From positions 1,922,001-1,986,000 of the forward strand of contig JABMLP010000002.1 in assembly GCA_013176395.1 (NCBI GenBank): a stretch of DNA of 64,000 nt, written 5' to 3'. The notes under the pieces were generated by a model. It worked only from the letters and a program-made list of their open reading frames with translations, was not told where the DNA came from and searched no databases. Origin of the DNA: Venturia oleaginea (Eukaryota; Ascomycota; Dothideomycetes; Venturiales; Venturiaceae). Both the position numbers and the translations under genes were made by a program. Below, piece after piece: positions 46,287-56,895 of this stretch. Position 1 is the stretch's first letter, and each line of letters begins with the position of its first letter.

Positions 46287-48233
46287 TCAAGATGTTTCCG
46301 TAAACTCAATCCCCAATTCACTGATAATCTTCGGAAAATACGGTGTCCCCCACCCAGACGCAATATCCCAGCCCTTACCAGCCGGAAAACCACTAGTATT
46401 GCACCCCAAGATAGCCCCGTCAGTCACATCCGTAAACGCCGATTCCCCTCCCTTCTGATATAACCACGGATTGAGGAATCCAAGTACTGGCTTCCCAGCC
46501 GCAATGAGAGCGTCATTCACGAGGGCGAAGACAGCCGCAGCCGCTGGAGTTGAGGCACTTGTACCAAGCAAGGGTTCCACAGTTCCATTCCAGACTGTGG
46601 GAAAACCGATAGCTTGCGCCGAGATATCGGGCCAAGCGCGACCACTGCGATTGAAGAACCCTTTGTACTGTGGAAAATCATCGTTGAGAGCGAAATAGTC
46701 GGCGACAGCTTTATCCTGGTATGCAGGACGCGAGAAATACCGCGAAAAGCCTCCACCGGGGGAAAAATCCGGCGCACGATATGCGACGACTTCGGGTTCG
46801 AATTTGTATGTTCCTCCTACGGCGGTGATGTATGGACAACTGGCTGGGAATAAAGCTCCAAAAACAGTTGTGTTGAGAGTCGGGGAGAAACAATTGGAGC
46901 GTCCGATCCCACCGTCGCCGCTGGGGAAGAGAACGGATACACCGCGTGCACCGAGCTGTGCGAAGGAATTGCATACGGCGCGGGCATATGATGGTGAAAC
47001 GGAGTTCTCGCTGTCTCCGTATGAAGTGCTGACAACATTCGGCAGTGATGATGAAGGAAGGGCTAGCATGTACTGGAGCCAGGCGAGGAAAGGTTCATTC
47101 GTGTTGGTGGAGGTGTTGGACAATTTGATCCATTCGGGCTGCTCTCCTCCGGTAGAGTACACAGTGAGTGGGATTGGCCAGCCTATGCCGAGCATAGTCT
47201 GTAGATCCAGATTGCCTTCAGATCCTGACCCCTTTTGGAGTTGAGTTGAGTTCAAGCCTCCGTTGTCAAGAGGACCATTATCAATGCTGATTTCTTTGAA
47301 AACGGTCGCGCCAGCAAGAGCTTCGGGACGATACTTTTTCAAGAAAATCTTTGCGTCGTTTCTCGTGCTAGTCTCGCCAAGGTAATTGCAGAGAGCCATG
47401 AAAGTTTTGTCGACTGATTTGGGGGTGTAGTTGATGGTGCCGTACAGCGTTCGAAGACAAGTTGGGTTAACATCTTTCTCAGAGCATAGGTTAGCTACAG
47501 TGCTATTCGGGTCCAGATTCTTGGGAGCTTCCTGAAGTCTGTTGACCTTAGATGGAGAAATAAGTCTCAAAGTTGGTTTCTGCGGGCCCACACGAAAGAA
47601 AGAGTTGGTGGGCTGGATGGAGCTGATGTGCGGCAACAGCGGTTGCGGCAAGGAAAATTCGGGGGCGCGAATCACGATCGAGCCATCTTCGTGGCGATAC
47701 GTTGAGTATGAAGTTCCAAGGAGCTTTTCTGCGTCACGGATTGAAACCGGGAAATGAATCCAGTCCCCCGCCGGGCTATAGGTTAGGCCGTGAGAAATTC
47801 CATTATCTGCAAGCCAATCGTGGACAAGACGCGACGCGTCCTCGGACGGCTTAATCAACTCATTGACCTCTTGAGCAGTGAGATGTTGGCCGTAGCGAGC
47901 ATGGCCTGGATCAGAGACTACATGAATCATCAGCGGGGTTTCCCACGACTTTACTAACATCATAGCGGTTCCATTCACAATCTCACCTTCATAAAGACTC
48001 TTCACAAGCTCATCGAATCGACTCTGGTGGAGGCCAATTGTCAGGTTGAGTTTGTGTTCGGGAGGTGCCGCCTGAATCCTTGTCCAAGAGCCTGGAACAG
48101 AATGGGAATCCTTGACTCGATAGGTCGAAGCTGGATAGCGTTGTTGGGTCGCAATACCGGAGGCGGTGTTGCAGAAAAGAAGACAAGACAACAGCACCCA
48201 AGCCTGGATGAGTAAACTCATTGCAGTGAACAA
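46287..48233 (-). CDS. secreted sedolisin-type serine peptidase (S53, tripeptidyl-peptidase-like)
   Basis: One exon encodes 648 residues. A hydrophobic signal peptide covers about residues 5-26. The propeptide (about 45-210) is of the Pro-kumamolisin type, with the phrase HARYGQHLT. The catalytic set is complete: E339 and D343 in SEGNLDLQ, D440 in PSGDGG, and S559 in GTSAS. The C-terminal calcium site region (FTDVTDGAILGCN to GWDIASGWGTP) is present. The family removes tripeptides or cuts proteins at acidic pH outside the cell, for nitrogen scavenging or host-tissue breakdown. Several NxT/NxS sites suggest glycosylation. The start could be the ATG at 48233 or 48221; both leave the signal peptide whole. 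It borders the transposon island. Confidence 0.93.
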   Translation of the reverse strand: MFTAMSLLIQAWVLLSCLLFCNTASGIATQQRYPASTYRVKDSHSVPGSWTRIQAAPPEHKLNLTIGLHQSRFDELVKSLYEGEIVNGTAMMLVKSWETPLMIHVVSDPGHARYGQHLTAQEVNELIKPSEDASRLVHDWLADNGISHGLTYSPAGDWIHFPVSIRDAEKLLGTSYSTYRHEDGSIVIRAPEFSLPQPLLPHISSIQPTNSFFRVGPQKPTLRLISPSKVNRLQEAPKNLDPNSTVANLCSEKDVNPTCLRTLYGTINYTPKSVDKTFMALCNYLGETSTRNDAKIFLKKYRPEALAGATVFKEISIDNGPLDNGGLNSTQLQKGSGSEGNLDLQTMLGIGWPIPLTVYSTGGEQPEWIKLSNTSTNTNEPFLAWLQYMLALPSSSLPNVVSTSYGDSENSVSPSYARAVCNSFAQLGARGVSVLFPSGDGGIGRSNCFSPTLNTTVFGALFPASCPYITAVGGTYKFEPEVVAYRAPDFSPGGGFSRYFSRPAYQDKAVADYFALNDDFPQYKGFFNRSGRAWPDISAQAIGFPTVWNGTVEPLLGTSASTPAAAAVFALVNDALIAAGKPVLGFLNPWLYQKGGESAFTDVTDGAILGCNTSGFPAGKGWDIASGWGTPYFPKIISELGIEFTETS

Positions 48234-48957
48234 TGCTTATGCGTTGCCGTTAGCTCGATGCAGAAGTGCTGTTAAAGACCGTGTAAAGAAATGTTTCAAG
48301 TATTGTGGACTTCGAGGACTTCACATGGCCAGGAGACCATTGGCTGAAGACGTGGTCTAGTTTTTGTTATGTCCTACTGTTGTTTCGATAACGTCAAATC
48401 CGAGCTTCATTGTTCAAGCTCAGAGACCCACAAAAACACTTTGCGGATGTTTGGCTGCATAGCACCTTGTTCTATAATATCCTGCATATTGAATCCTGGT
48501 GTTGTAAAAATCCTGGACCCTGGATTTACAACAACAATGGCCAACTCGGAATCTGGACAACACCGGCCCGGAACAGAGGATTGGGAGCATCAGGACCGGA
48601 GGGTGTCCTATGGTGTCCTATACTGACCACAGTATAAATGACTCGGGTAGTGAACGGGGGGGCATAGTTCGACGGCGCCGGTCCATGGACGGGGCGCGGT
48701 CTGGAAAGTGACAAATGGCTTTTTTATCCCAGAGAGTTGGGTTTTTGCAATTGTAGATAGAGATTGTGGGCACACGGCACATACGCCATTACATACCACG
48801 TAAAATCCGATTATTATCTATAATATCCTTTATTTCTGTCAGTGCTCAGAACGAAAGGGCATCGGTATGGACTACCATAGAATCCGTGCAGAGATGCAGA
48901 CGAGACCAGGGCGACACGGCTAAATTTGGTGAGAAATTTGGGGGAGATTGAGCCGGC
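48234..48957. other. intergenic with a hairpin
   Basis: The sequence near 48501-48538 forms an inverted repeat, tgttgtaaaaatcc against ggatttacaaca. A ggtgtcctat unit is doubled near 48601-48620. No gene is seen. The 3 bp GGC at 48955-48957 borders the first transposon. Confidence 0.4.
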
Positions 48958-50391
48958 CACAGGGTTCCTCAAATCTGACTGCGCAGGGCGCTCGGACCCA
49001 CCATCCCATCTCAATTTCCACGTATACACCAACTTATCGCTCAATTTACCACCACCATGGCGCCTAGAACACCCAAAAGAAAGACTGCAAGGCGAGAATA
49101 TGATACCACGAAGGGAATGCGATTTTTTCAGGCCTGGGATTGCAAGAATGAGGCTGACGGCGTCGGTACAATCGCATACCTCCCTGAAATCAACATACCA
49201 ACTTCGACCGCACGTAGTTGGCTTAAACTACGAGAACTTATTGGTGATGCAGCATTCAGATCACAGAGAAAGAGCAGTTGCATCATAGGGCGGCCTACCA
49301 AAGTATCTGCTTCAGATCTTACCCGCCTTACGAACCAAGATGACCCCATACACGAAAAAGGCTGACAGGAACAAGCCAATTCCTGCCCCGGCAAGCCTTC
49401 CGCAAAGACACTACAGCGTCACGTATACAATGCAGGGGCTAGGCGATTCAAGAAGCGTTATCAGAAGCAGATATCCCAGGCAAATCGGCCAAAGAGGGTT
49501 GAATACGGTAAAGAACACGAGAAAAAGACCATACTAGGCTTCTGGAGTTAGATTTGGTTCACAGATGAAGCCCATTTTCAGTCAAAAGAACTCGCCAATG
49601 CACCTGAATATGAGCTACGCTTTCCAGGGCAAGAGAGAGGTGTCAATGAGGAGCTAGAAGGCGTTTTGGATGTTACTATTCACGTCGCCGGCGGCATCTC
49701 ATACAACAAGAAAGGAAACCTCATATTCTACAAGGATCCGGTTGAGCCATCAGAGAAGGTCCGTGGGCAAGTCAAGTAGCCTAAACAACTCAAATACGAG
49801 CTGGATTCAGTGTACCAAGCCCGGCTGAAGGTCTGGCAAGACCTTAAGGCAAAGGAGGACGAAACACCAAAAGGAAACTGCATGGCACAGGTTTTCTACG
49901 CCAAAAAGATACTGCCGCAACACATTGAAGCTATTCAGGCCTTAGAGAAGCGTCAGCAGCGCAAATACTGGCTTCAAGAGGATGGTGATCCTTCTCACGG
50001 AATCAAGTCACCTAACAGTGACCCTGCAGTCATAAAAAGAGAAGCAGACCTTCTATTACTTATTCACCCTCAATCATATGATCTCAATCCCATCGAGTCT
50101 TGTTGGAACATCATTAAGTCCAGATTAGCTGGCAGGAGGTGGTCGTCGGTGGCTCATTTCAAGGCTGAAATCCAGGCAGAAGGGGACAAGATAACGCTCA
50201 CAATGATACGGAAAAGGGTCAGAGAGATGCCAGAGAGATGCCAGAGAGATGTAAGATGATTCAGCAAAAACCAGAGATCCATTGCAAGTCAAACGTGTGG
50301 TAAATTGAGCGATAAGTTGGTGCATACGTGGAAATTGAGATGGGATGGTGGGTCCGAGCGCCCTGCGCAGTCAGATTTGAGGAACCCTGTG
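48958..50391 (+). mobile_element. Tc1/IS630-like DNA transposon, copy A, 95 bp terminal inverted repeats, apparent 3 bp TSD
   Basis: The left end (48958-49052) and the right end (50297-50391) are 95 bp inverted repeats that appear to differ at one position; both begin CACAGGG. The element is bordered by GGC on both sides (48955-48957 and 50392-50394), so the duplicated target appears to be 3 bp rather than the TA expected of Tc1/mariner. The transposase start codon lies five bases inside the left repeat. The nearly identical ends suggest a fairly recent insertion despite the damaged gene. Confidence 0.85.
49057..50260 (+). pseudogene. inactivated transposase of copy A
   Basis: The frame follows the intact transposase of copy B for nearly its whole length. 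It is interrupted by at least three stops: after HEKG near 49363, in the phrase before IWFTDEAHF near 49551, and before PKQLKYEL near 49777. The region around 49363-49500 also seems frame-shifted. The catalytic phrases FTDEAHFQSK, QEDGDPSHG and LNPIESCW are all still readable. Identity to copy B by eye is moderate, so the two copies belong to separate subfamilies rather than a recent duplication. Confidence 0.8.
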
Positions 50392-50426
50392 GGCTATTGA
50401 AATGCTGACAAAGATTATCTGTGCTA

Positions 50427-51829
50427 CACGGGTTGGCCGGAATTGACGGCGCATAGACCCCTGACCTTCATCCGATCTCTAAAACAACACGTAGATTCCA
50501 TGTGAACCACCACATTATGGCTCCCACAACGCCGAAAAAGAAGCTACCAAAGACTGATCGTCGAGAATATGATACCGTGAAGCGAAATCGATTTTTTCAA
50601 GCCCTTGACTCCGCTAGTCCCTCCTCTAGCTTTAGATCTATTTGCCACCTTCCTGGAATCAACATCCCAACTCCCACCGGCCGTAGATGGCGGAAAACCC
50701 GAGAAGATTGGGGCAATAAAGCGCTTAGAACAACAAGAAAGAGGAGTTCTATCTTAGGAAGAAAAAGCTTGGTATCTGCCTCTGATTTAGAGAAGATAAT
50801 TGACCAAGATGACCCAACACACGAGATGGGCTACCGAGATCAAGTCGAAGAACTCAATTTGGAAGCCGCACCACGAACTTTACGTCGCCACGCCAATCAG
50901 ATAGGAGCCAAACGATTCAAAAAGAAGTTTCAAAAGAGAATTAGCAAAAAGAATCAAGCCCTCCGCCGTCAGTACGGCCAAGAACACCTCACCGCCACGA
51001 TTTCAGGCTTTTGGTCTCGCATTTGGTTCACAGACGAGGCTCACTTCCAGTCAAAGCAGCTGATGGAAGAGCCCGAGTACGAGCTACGTAAACCCGGGCA
51101 AGAAAAGTCTATAAATGAGTCAAAAGGCACAGGTTTAGACATCACAATCCACGTCGCCGGCGGAGTCAACTACAACCACAAAGGTAGCCTCATATTCTAC
51201 AAAGATCCTGTTGAGCCCTCAGAGAAGCAGCGGGCTCCTACCAAGCCTAAGCAACTCAAGTACGAGCTGGATACTGCCTTTGCAGAGCGCTGCAAGGTCT
51301 ACGATGACTGGAAGGCAAAACAGGATGCTACACCAAAAGGAAACTGCATGTCGCATGTCTTTTACGCTGAAAAGATACTGCCACAACATATTAAGGCTAT
51401 ACAGGACTTGGAGGCAAAGCACAAGTGCAGATACTGGCTACAGGAGGATGGCGATCCATCGCACGGAATCAACTCACTAAACTCACCTCCAGCCCTCCTT
51501 AAACGCGAAGCAGATCTCTTATTACTCACCCACCCTCCAGAGTCACTACATTTGAACCCTATAGAAGCTTGTTGGAACATCATGAAGGGTAGATTGGTTG
51601 GTAGAAAGTGGACAACGGTGGCCCAATTCAAGGCAGATATTCAGGCAGAATGGGACTGTATTACACTTAAACAAATTCGTGACCGCATGAGGGAGATGCC
51701 CCAGCGCTGTAGATCAATTATTGAGCAGCCTCAAGTGCGAATTCAAAGCGCTTTGTGGTGATATCTGTACATTACTCTAAAATCACATATTGAGGCGGTC
51801 TGTGCGCCGTCAATTCTGGCCAACCCGTG
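50427..51829 (+). mobile_element. Tc1/IS630-like DNA transposon, copy B, 33 bp terminal inverted repeats, apparent 3 bp TSD
   Basis: The left end (50427-50459, CACGGGTTGGCC...) is mirrored at 51797-51829 with two mismatches by eye. CTA flanks it on both sides (50424-50426 and 51830-51832), again a 3 bp duplication. The ends differ completely from those of copy A except for the outer CAC. It lies only 35 bp from copy A and points the same way. Confidence 0.82.
50517..51761 (+). CDS. intact Tc1/IS630-type transposase (copy B)
   Basis: A single exon encodes 414 residues. The N-terminal 150 residues are basic and carry helix-turn-helix-like segments for binding the inverted repeats. The DDE triad is readable: D173 in FTDEAHF, D311 in LQEDGDPSHG and E350 in LHLNPIEACW, the last being the hallmark of the IS630/Tc1 group. 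The spacing between the last two acids is 38, larger than the 34 usual for Tc1. No stop or frameshift is present, so the protein may be active. The ATG at 50517 is chosen; the open frame runs a few non-ATG codons further upstream. Confidence 0.85.
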   Translation: MAPTTPKKKLPKTDRREYDTVKRNRFFQALDSASPSSSFRSICHLPGINIPTPTGRRWRKTREDWGNKALRTTRKRSSILGRKSLVSASDLEKIIDQDDPTHEMGYRDQVEELNLEAAPRTLRRHANQIGAKRFKKKFQKRISKKNQALRRQYGQEHLTATISGFWSRIWFTDEAHFQSKQLMEEPEYELRKPGQEKSINESKGTGLDITIHVAGGVNYNHKGSLIFYKDPVEPSEKQRAPTKPKQLKYELDTAFAERCKVYDDWKAKQDATPKGNCMSHVFYAEKILPQHIKAIQDLEAKHKCRYWLQEDGDPSHGINSLNSPPALLKREADLLLLTHPPESLHLNPIEACWNIMKGRLVGRKWTTVAQFKADIQAEWDCITLKQIRDRMREMPQRCRSIIEQPQVRIQSALW

Positions 51830-52236
51830 CTACCCTTGTGTCGTCTGCATCTTCTACGGTAATTTATGAATCGCGGGGGTGGGAACAATTCGTTCTGTGA
51901 TTAAGCGGAAAGCGAAATGCGAAAATTCGAGCTTGGGTTCACCATTCAGGAAATTGTTATGAAACGGAAAAAGGAGGAAAGTCAACCTAGACGGAGTATA
52001 AGTGGTTCCAATCTGTTATGTGTTTTCTCTCGAGCGCAAGTTGAATATTGGGCTCGTACTCTGCATGCATTTTATTTCAACCGGTCGATAAATTTTCGAA
52101 GATCTAATCAAATTCGTTGCTATCGAACTCAGCTTTGTGTATTGAAAGAGACTATCATTTAAATGTAACACTTACAAATCTTTGGACAAGATATTCACCA
52201 CTCAAGATACAAAAGACGGCCAACCTATCCCCCTCA
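51830..52236. other. spacer between transposon and hydrolase gene
   Basis: 407 bp with no gene seen. Confidence 0.4.
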
Positions 52237-53319
52237 CTATATAGCAGAGGGCGTAACAATCTCATCCAAATTCTGATAAGCAGCATCCACAAATCCAGTC
52301 GTCTTCCATCCACCCTCCGTAAACCACGCCTTCCCAGTCTCATTCCCACGCAAAAGCCACTGCAGAAGTTGCGTCCCAGCATACCCAACAACACCAGCAT
52401 TCAAATCGTCAAAAGCCGCGCTATGTCCTTTACCATGGTTTCCCACAAACGCAGGTGTCGTCTTCGGCAAATTCCTATAATCCAGCATACCATTCTTATA
52501 CGCAATATCCGTCGGCCCACCAAGCAAATAAAAAATAGGTTTCTTCACGTTTCCAGCGATGGCTAAACTCTCATTCGCATCGCGCTGACCCGAGTTGAAG
52601 ATACCGACGTGATTGACGCGGTCGTCGTGCGAGGCTGCGGTGTAAGTCTCGAGGCCGCCACAGCTTTGACCCCAGACGGCTAGACGACTTGAATCCACAT
52701 TCGCGTACAAGCCTTTTCCTGCGTTTGCGTAGACCCAATCGACTGCTTGGGTGAGGGCTGCTGGGTTTTGAGGGGTTGTGCCGGTTGATAGCGGGTATGT
52801 TTCCGGGTCTATGGCTGCTGGGCCTGTGGCGATCAGGAGGGCGCCACGGGAGGCGAGTTCGCCTAGGAATCCGCGGAATTTAAGTCCTTGGGATACGCAG
52901 CCACCGTTGCCCTGTGTGGATGCGTTAATGTTGGTTCGTAGATTGGTTCTGGATGCGTTTCAATCCTGGGAGTGCACATACCCAAACGATCACAGGTAGC
53001 TTCAAGCTACCGGTTCCTAAGGCTGATTGAAGGGGTTGGTAGAGTGTATGATTGACGAGGCCAGCGTCTTCGAAGTAATACTGATGCCAAGTCGTCAGTG
53101 GAAAATGATCCAACAGTTAGGTCGGGAGAACGTGAGGTACTGACTGATTTGAAAGGACCAGAGCCGCCATACTGGAAAAAGCACATCGTTAGCAGTTGAA
53201 AGTCGGTATTCTTGATATTCCAAGAAACATGGGGATATATTTTAACATACCGTCGAGCCATGGTCAGCAGCAAAGGCAATCGCAACCAGTCCGAGAATAC
53301 GAATTGCGTTTCCAATCAT
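52237..53319 (-). CDS. secreted alpha/beta hydrolase
   Basis: Four exons (53319-53251, 53171-53145, 53080-52982, 52911-52237) encode 289 residues; the introns are 79, 64 and 70 bp. The middle exons are short (9 and 33 codons), but every join is in frame and rebuilds the family reading YGGSGPFKS then LPVIVWGNGGC. An N-terminal hydrophobic stretch (about residues 4-18) is a signal peptide. The nucleophile elbow is GQSCG with its serine at about residue 148; the later phrase NHGKGHSAAF probably supplies the histidine. Enzymes of this group are extracellular esterase-like hydrolases of uncertain substrate (dienelactone-hydrolase/chlorophyllase-like fold). The gene lies inside the transposon island but looks intact. 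Confidence 0.8.
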
Positions 53320-53983
53320 CCTAAACCTCGATAGCCTCGATTTGCTAGTGATTCGTTGAGCGAGACTGGATGGAATCAATTGACCACTGACGACGTATAC
53401 ATCGTTATATATTAATCACCCCTAGACCTGGCCCACAAATACAAACAGTCTCCTCAAAGTGTGGGTCTGTACTCGGAAATCACTTACCTAGATTGCCTAT
53501 AGGCACTTACATGCGGCAGTGTAAAAGATACTGGCAAATTGAAATACCGAAAAGAATCGTAGATGATGTCTCAGCCCCTGCAATTGGGAAGGCTTGTACT
53601 ATGGGGTAGAAATGAATCGTGGGGCTACCTGTCGGGTTTCGGTGCGAAAGTTGGGGAGATGGAATTACAAGCTCGGTTTGGCTCTCACCGAGAATGCGTG
53701 TTAGTAAACCCATTAGAGTAGATGGTAGATTAAAACGTGGGGATGTTTGTTGAGAGTTCCATTTGATGCTCGATGAGCTGCTATCAGCAATAAGCAGGAG
53801 AATAGGAAAGTTTATTTGTGACTTGACAAATATCCGATGAGTTGGTATGATAAGTATTTTTCTTACACTTTATCGCAAGCTTGTTACCGGCAGTTGCCTG
53901 AAATCTCGAGTTCGGGGACGGTGGAATTGGAGGGATAGTCGATACTCAAGAAGCGAAGATACTGAACTTTTGCGCCCACGAAT
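53320..53983. other. intergenic, no gene seen
   Basis: About 660 bp upstream of the hydrolase gene, holding its promoter. A TATATATTAA box-like site near 53407-53416 lies about 90 bp before its start codon. Confidence 0.4.
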
Positions 53984-54540
53984 TTATAACTCTTCCTCGT
54001 CCTCTTCTTCGCTATCCTCCTCTTGCCGCACTCCACTACCATCATCATAAGTCGTACTAACAAGATTCAACAATTGCGGCCACCTCAACCTCTCCCTCAT
54101 CTCCTCCCCAATTTCATCCATACTGAGCTCACCCAAATCAACCTGCTTCACCTTCTCTAGCAACGGATCCGCATGCTCCTTATCAAGAGATAATATCGCA
54201 ACCTCATTGAACCAAGGCTTTAAGTTCAAAAACCTTGCAGCTCGTTTAAACAGTCGAATTTCGTGTTGCGTTAGTGCAGGGGGACATGGTGTAAAGAATG
54301 ACTGGCTTTGACTTGTAGGTGCCCCATAGCCAACGATATCCCGCATTATGTGGGAAATAGTTGGCGAGGGATAGACGATGAAAGCTTGAATGGCTTCGAC
54401 ATGCTCTCCGTAATCGGTAGCTCAGAATTCGTGGAAATATTTGTCGAGGGATTCGGTCATGGGTTGGCGGGAGATGCGTAATAAGAGGCCGAAATCGATG
54501 CCAAGGATCTTCTCATACTCTTTGAAACCATTGATATCTA
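53984..54540 (-). pseudogene. truncated relic of an unidentified protein with acidic tail
   Basis: On the minus strand a coding-like frame runs from about 54540 to 53984. An in-frame TGA at 54422-54424 sits between HEF and ATDYGEHVEAIQAF, and there is no GT donor nearby that would allow an intron to remove it. The C-terminal part has a Leu-rich helical stretch and ends in a run of Asp and Glu. Upstream of 54540 the sequence turns AT-rich and the frame cannot be followed. It looks like a gene that lost its 5' part and then gained a nonsense codon. No family is recognised. Confidence 0.5.
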
Positions 54541-54707
54541 GTTTACTTGTTATATTACTTTCGTTCCCTCGCGTTCTTATTTAGGTATTCTTGCTTAGCT
54601 TTTCCTTATTAAATTACCTCTAAACCTATAGGACCTAGCAAAACCAATAGATAGGTTTAAGGTTTTAAAATAACCCGCCGTATTTCCCCTAACGGAACAA
54701 AAACGTG

Positions 54708-55265
54708 ACTTACTGTCACGGGGCAGGTTCGGGTAGTTGGAGAAAGGAGCAGCAGCAGGAGCAGGTATCATTCAACAGGCTACATACGAACTGGCAGGCA
54801 AACCAACAGGCAGGTTTGACGACAGGACGTAGCTCAAAGAGCTACGAATTGGTTGAAGCCACGCAGGCTGTTAGATCCTTTCCTCGGCAGAACTACGGTT
54901 CTGCCTTGATCACGTACCGTGGGGCCACCCCAACGGCGGGAGAGACTTGTCCGCGGTCGTATCGTGACAGCTAATCCGTAGAGTAGGGTTCAAGTGGTTC
55001 GGGGCGACAATATCGTATCAAACAAGTAAAGCGAAGCTTGCAAGATGTAAGAGTCATGAATTGTGCTAAGTAACTAAAAGCAATAGCGAAGTAAATAGAA
55101 AGTGAAGATACGAGACACTGAGGGAGCAGAGTCTCGTCCTATATATAGAGATCCATCTCCTAAGAAATCCTGCGCTCGCAACGCTCGCAATCGAGCGTGT
55201 CGAGCGCTCGCTTTGCCAAGGCTCGAGCGTTCACATGATCCTCCCGATCCCGTGTAACAACTTAC
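54708..55265. mobile_element. solo LTR with ACTTAC target duplication
   Basis: The body 54714-55259 (546 bp) begins TGTCACGGGG and ends CCCGTGTAACA, the TG...CA inverted ends of an LTR. It is bordered by acttac at 54708-54713 and again at 55260-55265. No gag or pol sequence lies nearby, so the element was probably reduced to one LTR by recombination. The stretch 55070-55210 contains a TATATATAG box and GCTCGC-rich repeats, in keeping with an LTR promoter. Confidence 0.75.
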
Positions 55266-55290
55266 TAACGTAATCCACCATCGAGCGGTA

Positions 55291-56895
55291 AAAACAGCAC
55301 ACACAGCGAGAACTCAATTTTTGGAATTTACAGAAGTATCATCTAAAGATCATCAAAACACCTCTGCCAGTGGCCGCTCCGGCCTCTAGAGGCCATCGCG
55401 CGTCCCTCAGCGTCGATGAGATATCTCTAGAGTCGCCGTCGCGGCCACGGCAGAGCAAGCAGACGAATACATGAGCAAGCTACACGAACGATGCGTCCAC
55501 CAAAGACAACAGCAACCATCTAGTCACTATCTCCCGGCTAGTCCATCACCCCAGATGACACTGCAACGCTCCGAGTCGACGAGTCACTGCTAGAACGGCA
55601 ATACCTTCAACACAACTCAAACACCAGACGCCCGGTGCGCAACAATCGGCACCACACACCACTGCAACGACTAGACAACCTCTCCCAACGTCTTGGCAAA
55701 CCGTCCTGCTACAAGCTGTTGCCCAAAGCCTTGAGCCTCTCCCCAAACTGTTGCCTCCCAGTTATGGCATTGGCAAGAGTAGGTGCGCGACACAGTAAGT
55801 AGTAAGGACGCATAGAAGGAGCCTATTGGCGGCAAATCCCCTCCCTGTAAGCTAGCAGACGTAGCCTTGAGCCTCTCCCCAGACTGTTGCGTCCCAGTTA
55901 TGGCATTGGCAAGAGTAGGTGCGCGATATGGCAAGCAGGGAGAGCGACTAGCAGCAGATAGGCTCCGACTATAAGACGACAGGTCTACAACACAATCGGT
56001 GCGACACGATACGGCAGCTGCTAGAGAACCTCATCTACTATCGTCTCCGCAAACCGTCCTGCTGCAAGCTGATGTTCAGAGCCTTGAGCCTCTCCCCAAA
56101 CTGTTGCGTCCCAGTTATGGCATTGGCAAGAGTAGGTGCGCAACACAGTAAGCAGTAAGGACGTATAGAAGGAGCTTATTGGCGGCAAATCCCCTCCCTA
56201 CAAGCCAGCAGACGTAGCCTTGAGCCTCTCCCCAGACTGTTGCGTCCCAGTTATGGCATTGGCAAGAGTAGGAGCGCGATATAGCAAGTAGGGAGAGCGA
56301 CTAGCAGCAGGTAGGCTCCGACTATAAGACGGCAGGTCTATAGCACGATCGGCGCCATACAATACGGCAGCTACCAGACAGCCTCGTCCACGGGCATACC
56401 CGGAGTATCACACCCAAGCAGCGAAATCACGACTACGATGGTTACTATTGTCTCCAGCATCACACAACCAAATACACCGCCGCATAGGAATCTGGTGCAA
56501 GGCAACTTTCACAAGCAGAAACATACTTAGGGAACCCATTGGCCTTGAGGGATAAGGCGAAACAGATAGACAAAGCTGAGCATTAGAGGGAGACTGTAGG
56601 TAGAAGGATAGCGAAACACGAGGCATTGCCTCTTGAGTCTACATAGCACAGATATACTAGCAGAATACCCAGTATCTACAAGAGCCAGCGGGCATTTGGA
56701 GATACTGGTTAAGGGAAAAGAGGGAGGACGGAGGGGACAGCTGGTCTTGTTTCAGTGAACGGGGCGAAGTGGGGCGCGGTGGATTATAGTAATCTATCAC
56801 GTGTCGGCTGTCTGATGAAGTCCTCCTAACCGGACATAGCTGCCTGATTAAGCGGCTGCAACCGAGTAGGATAAAATCAATCAATCAATCAATCA
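55291..56895 (+). mobile_element. 1.6 kb retroposon-like insertion with AATC tail and 14 bp TSD
   Basis: The 14 bp sequence accatcgagcggta stands at 55277-55290 and again at 56896-56909, exactly at the points where the pogo end is broken and resumed. The insertion ends in a repeated aatc tail (about 56875-56895), as non-LTR retroposons do. It holds no reverse transcriptase or other recognisable coding sequence, so it is non-autonomous. Much of its body is a large tandem repeat. Confidence 0.8.
55690..56400. repeat. tandem repeat of about 352 bp, two copies, with an inner repeated block
   Basis: The block starting near 55727 (agccttgagcctctcccca) begins again near 56079. Within each unit the core ctgttgcgtcccagttatggcattggcaagagtagg occurs twice, about 136 bp apart, giving four cores near 55750, 55885, 56103 and 56238. 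It lies within the retroposon-like insertion. Confidence 0.7.

Noticed and set aside
48958..51829. Standard Tc1/mariner insertions with TA targets
   Set aside because: No TA stands at matching positions on both sides of either element, while 3 bp matches (GGC, CTA) occur exactly at the ends of the inverted repeats.
55546..55934. Small open frames inside the tandem repeat of the retroposon
   Set aside because: They arise from the repeated GC-rich units and carry no known domain.
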